The notes below the pieces were generated by a model. That model worked only from the letters and a program-made list of their open reading frames with translations, had not been told where the DNA came from and did no database searches. Source: Setophaga petechia (Eukaryota > Chordata > Aves > Passeriformes > Parulidae). Taken from it: a stretch of 64,000 nucleotides of DNA. The translations under genes and the position numbers were made by a program. Location of the stretch: positions 32,949,057 to 33,013,056 of the forward strand of contig JANCRA010000008.1 in NCBI GenBank assembly GCA_024362935.1. Direction: 5' to 3'. Positions 21,341 through 31,270 of the stretch are shown in pieces (the stretch's first letter is position 1; every line of letters starts with the position of its first letter).

Positions 21341-24123
21341 AAATGAATGATTTTTTTTTTCCTGTTACCTAATCCCTTCACTTGAACTAACTTAGATTCA
21401 AATTTCAATCTTCACCCTTCCCTCTTTATTCTGTTTACAGCTTGTGTGCTCAGGAAGCCTACTGAGAAGGGAAAGTTGGAAAAGCCCCAGAGGTTCTTTA
21501 TGAGGCCTCTGCCTACCTTGTACAGCTCCAGCCCCATCTCTCAATCCCCAGGATTTTCTGAAGGGGACTCACCTGTATTTCAAGCCCATCTAGCTCAGGG
21601 CCAGCCCGATGCACAGAAACTTTTAAAACAGAGATTCCTACAAGCTTTTACATGAGCTGAATCCACTGTCCAAGAAAATCACAAATGTATGTCTTCTGGG
21701 ACTCAGAGCCAACACTGCTGCAGAGCTAACACAGCTGGTATTAAGGCAGCATTTTTAAATGACAGCAGTGCTTGCAGGACTATGCACAATCCACACGTGC
21801 ATAAGCACAGCACATCAACTCCCTGGCTCATCTCACTTCCACAGTGCAGTGCAGCTGCGAGTCAGGCAGAATGGCACATTGCTGTGGGCCCTTTAGGTGA
21901 TGTTGAGTTTTGAGTTCTTTTCTTTTGTTTTTGTTATAGGAAATATTTCTCTAAATATTGTTTCCAGCTATGTCTTCTCTCCCATTTTTCCCCAAAGATA
22001 GAGCCTGAATTCAGAGGCCAGGATACACTGCCTTAGGAGGTGTGTATCTGATTCTTAAGAAAAGGAGGGGGAAACTGCTTGCTGGAAATATCGTTCTCTG
22101 TCTTCACTTAGGATTTTTAGTTCACTTTTGGTGGGGTTTGTTTTGGCTTAGTTGGTTTTTTTTTGGTTTTTTTTGGTCTGCTTTTTATTTTATTTATTAT
22201 TTATCTATTTTCCCCCTCCATACTAGTTCCATTGTTCTTAAATACTTACATTTTTACATGTTTGGCATTGTCACAGTATAATCCAACTTCATTAATGCTT
22301 ATTCAGAATGGATAACAAAGAGAAAATTAGGCCAATGGCTGTGGCACTCAGAACATCAAGAAGCAACGGACTGACATGGGAATACTGCCCCCTCAACAAT
22401 TGCTTCCATTACAGCACATCCCTTGAATTCTCTGGAGACAGGCACCTGAAGGTATCCAAACCAAACAGCAAAACACACTTGTTGTGAATGGCAGCCTGGG
22501 CTGGGCACCTTCCTAAATCCACCATACAAGTTGATGTGATGCTCCCACACTGGAAGCTGCCTGTGGCAGAGGGCCCCAAAAGCTTCTGAGCCTGCTCCCA
22601 GATGTGTCACAGGTGCCTCACCAGCTCCATGCACAGCCCTTGGAGTGTCAGGGCTTCTTCAGGTGCTGCTCTACTCTAAATGCCTCCCTCTGCTGCCTCA
22701 TCTTCCCTGCTCGCCAAGGCAGAAGGCATGGGAATGCTTGGAAGATCCACAGAACAATCCAGTTCATCTCCTCCCAGGTTATGATCTGGGACAACGCCAG
22801 GAGGTCTGGCACAGGAGGGAGACAAATGCCAGAGATGTTTCCTGGGTGCTGGAAGAGACCTGCCACAGCCTCAGCTTGTTTGGCAGAGAGCATTTTAGCA
22901 TGGGGTTGAGACAGTCCATGGAGTCCTTAAGCAGGATGTCAGCACAGGAACGAATGTCATCCTTGATTTCTAATGTTACATTTGTAGGGCACTAATAAGT
23001 TAACTTTAAAGTGCACATTAGAAAGAAGAAGAAAAAAAAAGGCCCTAGGAAAATATTAACTCCCCTGATCAGACTGCACTCAGAGAAAAGTATTGTTAAC
23101 CTGAGCTCCCAGGTAATTACAGCACATGGTAGGTTAGAGAATCCTTTCCAGTGCTCCCAAGCACAGGAACATCTACCACTGGGGCTTTTTTTTTATGCAA
23201 AGGTCTGCTCTTTTCATTGTGCATACAATGTGATTGCTGGTTTGACACTGCAGGCTACACTGGTTTTATGAAGGATTAAATGCCACCTGAGACATATTTA
23301 TCCTAAATAAATCACAAATGGTAAACTGCAGCATGTCAGTGTCAACACCCTGTACTGCAGCAGAAAGGTTAGCCATACAGGACTAAGCACAGCGAGGAAT
23401 TAGCATCCAAGCTGCAAGACCACAGGGCTACAGTTAACAGGAGAAATGATCAAGAAGAAATATTTCCACTGAAAAACATTCAGTTTTTTGAACATCTGTG
23501 AGAGTCTTGCAGAGGGCCATCATTTTGTAAAGGTCACCTTTTTCCTGATAACAAACGGGAGTTGATCCTGTCACTGTTTGCTGAAGACAGTATTTAAGAG
23601 TAAGTGAACAGCCTGTCACTTTTAAGAAAGATGAGCAAGTCAAACTCGCCTAATTATAAATCTTGATGTCTAACTTGAAAATTACTTTTTTGGGGCTTTG
23701 ACAAAGACACAATCTCAACTCTTGGAAAATAACAAAATTTGAAAAATAATAATAATAAGAGATGAAGAGGCAGCAGGATCTTATAGCCCCAGAATGAAGC
23801 ACCTTTTCTCAGCAGCCCTGTGAGAAAATACATTTTTAAGCAGTTGCTTCAGGAAGGAACTATTGTTTTACCCCACCCCAACTTTCTTACAGTTGATAAT
23901 TTAAAGATATTAAACATGATAGGAAACCCAGTTATCTCTAGAGTCAGCATGGCTTATACCCTAAACACTTACACAATTATATTAAGCATGCATGAGGCAC
24001 ACTTCAGAAATTAGATTCTTTTATCTTTATCTATCTAGCAAGCTAGAGAAAGGAGAAGAGAAAAGAGAAAATGCACAGACATAACAGATAGCATTCGTTT
24101 GCTTCTGCTGAATGCCAGTTCTG
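21340..24123. other. Intergenic DNA beyond the ZNF407 3' end
   Basis: Contains the T/G-rich tract near 22125-22215 and, at 22340-22960, a GC-richer island with frames open on both strands but no identifiable protein. A short AAT triplet run lies at about 23745-23757. No gene is supported. Confidence 0.5.
22125..22215. repeat. T/G-rich low-complexity tract
   Basis: GGTTT and T runs pass into a TTTTATTTTATTTATTATTTATC stretch. It is low complexity, without a recognisable element boundary. Confidence 0.7.
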
Positions 24124-24129
24124 TTTATT
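24124..24129 (-). terminator. ZNF407: Polyadenylation signal AATAAA (distal)
   Basis: A second minus-strand AATAAA sits 49 bases beyond the first. Two close signals make this the likely 3' end cluster of the gene. Which one is used cannot be told from sequence. Confidence 0.45.
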
Positions 24130-24149
24130 GTTTAATATTAAAAATCATG

Positions 24150-25294
24150 ATGCTTCATTTTAATGCTAACATTTTATTTGAAAGACAAAAAAAAATCCCC
24201 AAACCTTGCCAGTTTATATTTTACAATTTTTCTAAAGAAACAGAAGCAGTTTTATCATGAAACAAATCTTTTCAACATGAACTTGCATTGAAGAATTGCA
24301 GTATATCCACAAGTAAATAACTGACATTCTGGACTAAGCAAGAAATACAAGGTCACCTTTTTTTCCCCTACTTGTTAATGTCAATGTCAGAATTTTCTTT
24401 AAAAATCCTCCTAACATTTGAGACGAAGCTCACAAAATGATCTGCAAAATGGTATTTATATGAAGCACTAGTTATAAGAAAAGCAAAACACTGACAGTGA
24501 CAATATTTTTTTCAAAAAATGCACATTTCTTATGTAGGACTCTCATCTAAAATTAAGTGGAAGTTACAGGCATCAAGTTCTTCTTCCCAAATATGTATAA
24601 TCAAGGATTTTCTGAAGTGTAGCTTTTTTGAGCTCTTCTTTAGGGAAAGTCTAATGTGTTACCATGAAAGAGTAAAGTACTATGAAAACTTTCATTTTAG
24701 ATGCAAAAAAAAGTCCTTATTTTGATGACATATTTTTAGCCAAGCATGTTTTAAAGTAAGTTTTCACAAAGCAAAATGTCACCTGTTCTACTTTAAAATG
24801 AAGAAGGGCACCCAATATCATATGTATGCTTATCTGTTCACCTTGTTATTGTGGGGTTTGTATTTTTTTGCATATTTATCTGTTCACAAAATGTACATAT
24901 AAGTGCAATTATTTTACTCCTATGATTATGTTATACAAAAATGACAGAAGGCAGGGAATTACCCTGAGATAAAACAACATTAAGACAAAAACATCAACAA
25001 AGAAAGCACTGAACAGAACAATTTCTACTTTGGGTGGGAGGCTTTTTATCCTGTTTGGTACCCTAGTATGCTTTTTGTGTAATAATCACATATAATAGTT
25101 CTTAGAGCTATTGTAACAAAATTGTATTATCCTCTTCAGTGAACTCCTCCTATTAGCAGGACATGTATTTGTTACCTGGTTTGGAGGAAGTTCTACTGAG
25201 AAGGCTTTACAGAAAGCACTCCAGGAATACAGTGCCTCCATGATTCTGGTATATATCCAGCTCTGCTCTGCACCCAGCCTACGAGTAAAGCTCT
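24150..25294 (-). other. ZNF407: ZNF407 3' untranslated region
   Basis: This AT-rich stretch follows the stop codon on the minus strand. The first AATAAA signals on that strand lie at 24178-24173 and 24129-24124, and no earlier canonical hexamer was found after the stop, so a 3' UTR of roughly 1.1 kb is expected. ATTTA-type motifs occur, and a 12-base direct repeat is present (24830-24841 and 24876-24887). The left limit is an estimate from the first signal, not an observed cleavage site. Confidence 0.6.
24173..24178 (-). terminator. ZNF407: Polyadenylation signal AATAAA (proximal)
   Basis: TTTATT on the plus strand gives AATAAA on the minus strand, about 1,120 bases after the ZNF407 stop. 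It is the first canonical hexamer in the 3' UTR. Cleavage would be expected near 24150-24160. Confidence 0.55.
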
Positions 25295-26646
25295 TCATGC
25301 TTCCTGTACTTTGTTATAATCTCTCTGGCCCTGAATTACCTGTGAACCACCCTCTGTATAAATGACCATGCTTGTTAACTGTTCTCTTGCTCCATCAGGG
25401 GATACAGCTTCTGCTTTCATAGTGGTACCAGTCTGCAGAATATCTTGGGACCCTGCTGTCTCTATCACAGCGTGTGAGTACACACCAGGCTCATCCTGCA
25501 TGTCTGGTGGCAATTCTGTGACGATGTAGTGTGTTGCACCTTCAGAGAAGTCACCATCAGAACCCTGAGCCATGGCTTGAGCTAATTCTTCACTGACAAT
25601 GATCTGGGATATTTGCCCATCCGACTCCACTAAATCCATGTGTTCGCTCTGCACGCTGAGCGTGTGGCTACCAGCCTCCTGCATTATTATCTGAGAACCT
25701 TCTCCAGCTACCATATGCACAGTCCCCTCCTCATTTACAATGACCTGGGTGACACCTTCTTTCATGAGCTGGTCGGCCGCAGCTGTGTCACACACAGCAA
25801 ACTGCAACACTCCTTGCACCACGTTCTTGAAGGCAGCCTGAGCTCTCTCCTGAGATGCAATTATAGCCGATGGGTGCATGACCCGTGTCACTACTTCCAT
25901 AGGTTTGGTATCTTCCTGAGTCTCCTGAACTTCATGGAACATTTGTATTTCTTGCCCCTCTGCATCGCTGGGAATGCTGGGCATCTCTGGGTTCGGCATT
26001 TGCAAGAAGTCTTTGTGACCAGACCTGCATCTGTCAAGGAGTTCGGATTTGTTTTCCGCTTCACCCAGCTCAGTCACGGCACAAAGCAGAGCATCCAGTG
26101 CTGAGGAGGACTCTGGAGGATGGACTGTAGTCTCAGAAGCATCTAAAACTTCCTGTCGCATTATCTGCTGCAGCACTGTGCTGCTGGAGTCAGGAACTGC
26201 GTCGATTTGAACGGCCTCCTCCATGTCAGCTCCCGCTCCCTCAACCACCACCACCTGTGTGGCACCATCTGCCAACTGCTCCGTCAGGATCTGCTCAGGA
26301 ACCACACTGCTCACGTGGGAGCCGTTCTGGTTTGTGGCTATGACTTGCCCGTCCTCCGTGATGTGCACCACCCTGGCCATCTGCCCCGCCATTGCCAGGG
26401 TCTGCAGGGTGGCCGCTGCTGTCTCTTCCACCGAAGCGTCGATGGCGAAGTCGCCGTCGTATCCTTGAATAATAATGAACTGCTGAACTTCCTCAGGGGA
26501 CTGGGGCTGTCTCCTGCTGCCCTGAAAGGCCTTCTCCTTCACTGGAGAAACCTCTCCCAGTGCTGCTGCAGTAAAAGGGCTCGTGGTTTCCACAAAGGTT
26601 GCCCCTTGCCCCTTCAGTCGGCACTCATAGGACTTGGATACAATGC
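25295..26646 (-). CDS. ZNF407: ZNF407, last coding exon (C-terminal 450 codons)
   Basis: This is the terminal coding exon of a large nuclear C2H2 zinc-finger transcription factor. The exon opens after a good acceptor (pyrimidine-rich tract ending TTGCAG at 26647-26652 on the minus strand). Its first two bases finish a split codon, and 450 full codons follow to TGA at 25297-25295. No start codon belongs here: the frame runs open upstream of the GTG at 26593. Early residues include SKSYECRLKGQGATFVE. Next comes a tail with no C2H2 fingers, rich in acidic, Gln, Val and Ile residues. It carries VQQFIIIQGYDGDF (near exon residue 53), an Ala/Thr-rich stretch, VVHITEDGQVIATNQNG, and later TQVIVNEEGTVHMVAGEG and GQISQIIVSEEL. 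I recognise these from the ZNF407 C-terminus by memory of the family, without an alignment. The repeated hydrophobic-strand/acidic pattern resembles activation regions of other long zinc-finger factors, which is inference. No frameshift or internal stop is present, so it appears functional. Confidence 0.9.
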
Positions 26647-26660
26647 CTGCAAGACAAAAT
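26647..26660 (-). promoter_or_regulatory. ZNF407: Splice acceptor of the ZNF407 last exon
   Basis: Read on the minus strand, the sequence is a T-rich tract followed by TTGCAG and then the exon base G. The acceptor AG occupies 26648-26647. Two exon bases complete a split codon, so the intron interrupts a codon after its first base. The choice is supported by ZNF407-like coding sequence starting directly at this junction. Confidence 0.85.
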
Positions 26661-28221
26661 ATGCTGTTAACATGGTATCATGGCAAGTATCAGTTCATTA
26701 CTTTAACAAATTGTAGCTTAAATGGAAAAAAATTCCCTGACAATTTTTAGATTTCATTGACAGAAAACATAGATAAAATGAGCAAATGAACAAAACCAAT
26801 TTGCATGTTTTCCAAATAACATATTTACAGGTTGAAATAATTGCTGAGTGTAACAATGCTGCAGCTTATTAACAATTTAAATGTGTTTTCAAAAATATTC
26901 TGTATTAAAAAAAGCCCAAATAAATACAGTATACAATTAAATGCCACATCTTTTACAGAAGAACCTATTGGTGATACTTCAGTACTTCAGTAATGAATTT
27001 TTGGATTGTATATTACATTAAACATAACTTGGTGTGAGAAACTGTGGCTGATTTTCTTAATATCCTGCTATTGATGGTGAGGTCACTGCCATGCTTTCAT
27101 ATTGATGCCATTTTCTCCACCTTCCTTTTCCATCCAGCATCTTCTCCAGCTCATGTGACTGACTCAGTCACTCACACCCAGTTAGCTGGTGAAAACACTT
27201 GGTAGTTTTCTTACCCTAAGTAGGATATTCTATAAAATCTAAACCAGAGAAGCCCCAATTACATATCTGAATTATTTCCGCACTAAATCAATTAACAAAC
27301 TATAATACCTGTAACCTCCATATTCCAGCTGCTTGCTGCGCCACCCAGTTTGGTTTTGTGTCATTGAAGGTTTCCTTCTCAATTCTCACCACTAACAATA
27401 AAGCTTCAGCAAGGCAAATGGTGCCCAAGGCTGTACAAATTCAAGGCCGTCACTCTCCAAGCATGGCCTACATATTTGTGGGAAGATATAAAGGAGAGGA
27501 CCCTGTGGCCAGCTTTGTGGATATCCACAGAAGGGCAGCTTTATTTCTCCCTGTCTCCCCATGGCAGTGCCCTTGAGAAGCACCCAGGAAGCTCCTCCAT
27601 GTGCTGGAAGCAAGCTGTGGGACACAACCCATGCACACAGAGAGAAGAGTGGGTGCAGGACGTTGCAAACAAGGTGAGGGTCTAATGGCAGATGGGCCTT
27701 GGGGAGGCTGATTAAGCCCATGGTGCTGAAACTGCTCATATCCACACTCCAGTTTATATTCACCTACACAAACTGAAATCACATCTCTGGAATAACAGGT
27801 GTAGCTTCTTACCACTGACACAAATAGATATGCCATGGCTTGCTTGGCATAAAAAGAGGCAAGAAAATAAAGCAACACTTAAAGTGAAATTTCAGGCTAG
27901 CACTATACTTTCCAAGCCAGTTCTAGTGAACAATGTGCTTCATTGAACTCAAGAGACCAAAAAAATTATACTAAAGCTGGTCTAAGGGGGCTCTTTCATT
28001 TCAAAGCATAGAGCTGTCAGACCCTGATCCCACAGAGAATTAAAATGGGCTCTAAAAAACAGACTCATTTGCTTAAAGGTAAAGTTCACATGTAGAAGCT
28101 GATTTACTCCAAGACTGAATACTTGGCACCTTGCAGACTCCAGCAAGTTGCTATGTTAAGGTGCACATCAAGCTAAAATTCCAAAATAACATCAATAATT
28201 AAAAGACGGAGGCCTTACACT

Positions 28222-28222
28222 G

Positions 28223-28259
<37 letters not shown>

Positions 28260-28300
28260 CATCCATCCATCCATCCATCCATCCATCCATCCATCCATCC
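28222..28300. repeat. ZNF407: (CTAT)n then (CCAT)n compound microsatellite
   Basis: About nine CTAT units change to about ten CCAT units at 28259, a compound tetranucleotide repeat in the ZNF407 intron. Such a block suggests a single C-for-T substitution that then expanded. Confidence 0.95.
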
Positions 28301-28788
28301 TTTTTTCAATTACAGAGCTTCTGGTAGAGAACTGTACTGTGAAGCACAAAGAAGTAATTTTGTCAAGCTGAAAGGCTGCAAATCACCTTCACAAGTCTAA
28401 ACTGATGCCATACAACTTTCTTATTCCCAGTTTGCAAGGCAGCTTTTTACTTTTTTTTGGAATAGTAAATTAACAACTTAAACCATTAGAGTGTTTAGAG
28501 GTGATGCTGCATAAAAATCTAGCCCATGCAATTGAAGCACACTTTGTCAGGTATAAGCACAAAGTAAGCTTACTGTGGTATATGACTGGTTCTTATTCCC
28601 ACTTTTCCTGTGCTCTCTGTAGGCACTGACATTCACATGACCCCCAAAAGAGCAGAAAAGTAGGAAGGGGAAATCAACATAAAATGACAATTATCCTCCA
28701 CATTTTGTAATAGAGTATAAGTAATTAATTCTCTCAGGAATCTTGCTTTGTTGACAAGATAAAAGAGGAGCCTGGCAATGATGTGGCA

Positions 28789-28850
28789 CAAAATCAAAAT
28801 AACTCCACAAATCATGCATTTTCCACTGGATTTCAAAATCAAAATAACTC
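28789..28850. repeat. ZNF407: 17-base direct repeat, period 45
   Basis: CAAAATCAAAATAACTC occurs at 28789-28805 and again at 28834-28850, with partial similarity just after it (CACAA and TACAG). It looks like an old local duplication. Confidence 0.85.
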
Positions 28851-30829
28851 TACAGTGATAATTTTCACATGCACATACACTAAAATAAAGACATCTTTCT
28901 CCAAAGATCATAATAATTTACATACAGGATACAGCATCAGTGTATTGAGGAGAAGCTCTGGTCTGGGGAAGGGAAAGAAAAAGGAAATTCACCCTGTTTT
29001 CATCTCCTGAAATAAATGCCATGCCTGTGAATCTATGCAACTCCAGTCTTTACTGTGCAATTGAATGGGAAGTCTCCTGGGTGAAGAGCTATCTGGTGAA
29101 TCCCTCGCAGCACTGATAATTATGCCATTCTGACTGCTTGCTTAATCTATTTGAATCCAGAGGTGAGTTAAGCCACTTCCTGACCATTAAAGTAAACTAC
29201 ATGGGTAAATACTGCTGTCACTAAGGGGTGTGATGAAGCTTAACTACACCAACATCTTAACCTCAGCTCAGTGCAACCCCAGCTATTCCATCACAGTTCA
29301 TAAATGCGATTGCAGGTCCATCTTTTGATTCAGCAATTTAATAACTTCGAGTGCTGTCAGTACTGCTTTGAAAAATGGCTCCTATAAAATGTAACAGCCT
29401 CAATCAGATTGTAAAAGATTCACCCAGTGAAGATTCTTCCATTTCAACTATAATGAATTAATGTTGAGCTGTGTAGAAGTTCAAGTGTCATTTAAACTAA
29501 TGTGAATCTACTGTAACTTTAAATTTTAACTGGACTATGACCAAGAATTTACTGGGAACATCAACTTCAATTTTAGTGATTTTTCATGGTAAATATGAAT
29601 TGCAGATTTTACTGGTTTTCTTTTGTTTCAACAGTGAAAAGCCAAGTAGGGAAGATGTTTAGAAAACAACAGATTTTGAGGCTTAGCTGCTATTTTTATA
29701 ATGAAGCACTGGAATCCAACACAACATTTGTAGGAATTTTTATGTATTTAAGGAACATGTCACATTATTGGACTGTATGCAGCAACAAACCATGCTGTCC
29801 CAGTAAACCCAGCCTGCCTCTCACCCCCTCTTAACAGTTAAAGAGAAGGGGTAAGTGTTGGCTGACACGGCAAACATAAGCTGCAATACAAGCCCACATT
29901 AATATTGGGAAACGTGGACTTGTTGCTGATTGCATGTCATTGCAAATTAAAAAGATACACAAATAGGCATTAAAATGACAAAATATAATGATACAAGAGC
30001 TAACATTCAGACAATTTGTAAGGAGGTGTTTCATATCTAGGGGTGCAATGATCAGAGAATTGGTTTCTTTCCAAGAAGTCTGTCATTTCAGCAGAGCCAT
30101 TATTTATCAGTTGGAGTCCTGAGCAACTGTTAGTTTTTTATTTGAAAATGTCAGGACATTTTAGACATTAAATCCATATTCACAGGTTATTTTAATTCAC
30201 TGAGACCACAAACTCCTGGAATAGGACTAAAAGAAATGCTTTGATGTTTAATGTGTGTCTGGGAAACTAGAAATAGGGCTTAGTACCTTTTCCCCTCTCT
30301 CCTACTCAATACCTGACTTCCTTTTGTGTGTCTGTTTTATTCTTTTGTTACTGTCATCATTCGTTCCCTGCAGAATAAATACCTTATTCTTTTGTTAAGC
30401 TTACATTTAATTAAAATGTACAGGATTTGTGCAGTAAACTCGAATGAAACAAATAAAACAAGGGCCCCCTCTCTTGAAGGCATACGTTGTGAATGAAAAA
30501 TGTCATTACAGACTAAAAAATTTTGCAGTAAACAGGGCCTACAGAGAGAAGTTTCCCCCGTAATGACATCCATAAAATACACAAATGGCACTTTTAGTAC
30601 CATCCTGAATATGGCATTTTCTGTGCTCTACACACAATCTAAATGGTTTGATCATAGAGCATAATACTCCATTGGGTTTATAGAACAATCAATGTTCCAT
30701 AAAATGATGTATTTATCCAATAGTAGGCTCAGCAGTTACTGGTGTATGACATTGTAGGACACTGGCTTTGTACTGTTCAGCAGCACACATGCTGGCTGTA
30801 AAACTTATCTAACACTACTTCAACAACTT

Positions 30830-31270
30830 CATCTCATCTGTGTCAAGTAATTTGTTGAAGCCTCAGCTTGGTTTAAAAAAACTTGTAATAAAAATTCATA
30901 GAATTTTCAGGAGAATGAAAGCTGATGACAATAGAAAGGTCACATTGTGGCGCCACTTGTGGGGTCGGGGGTCAGCTGCAGTTCTAAAACAGAAAGTAGA
31001 TTTCATGCATCGTGTAGCAGATAAAGATGGCATTAAGGAGACTTGTCTCAGAAAGAAACGCGCAACGTGTGAGGAAAGCCTGGGCTAATATTATATGTAA
31101 AGCACCACCTTGCTCTCAGCCAGCAGCCTCTTTAGAATTCTAATCCTTCCCCAAAACTTGCAGCAAGCGGCTGTGCGTGGTGAGGCTGGGCTGAGGACAT
31201 CCTTCACAAGGAGCACCTTTAGGACAAAGCAGTAAGTCATAAATGAAATAATCTATTATGACGACGGAAA
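30830..31270. promoter_or_regulatory. ZNF407: Candidate conserved non-coding element, CpG-bearing
   Basis: In AT-rich intron this block stands out by clustered CpG: GGCGCC at 30949-30954, GGGTCGGGGGTC, and ACGCGCAACGTG near 31059. It also holds AAGGTCA, a nuclear-receptor half-site, at 30936-30942. No repeat was recognised. An 82-residue open frame crosses it but ends by chance and has no domain. Confidence 0.35.

Noticed and set aside
22340..22960. GC-richer island with open frames on both strands
   Set aside because: Checked for a processed pseudogene or CR1 coding remnant. Several stops occur in each reading and no family was recognised.
25640..26104. 154-codon plus-strand open frame
   Set aside because: Also a shadow of ZNF407 coding sequence.
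26591..26593. GTG taken as a start codon for the ZNF407 frame
   Set aside because: The frame continues upstream to a splice acceptor at 26647 with family-like residues, so this codon is an internal valine.
26207..26716. 169-codon plus-strand open frame
   Set aside because: Antisense shadow of the ZNF407 exon, crossing its splice acceptor. The minus frame is the conserved one.
27360..27730. GC-richer intronic block
   Set aside because: Considered as a mobile element, but no terminal repeats or family wording were recognised.
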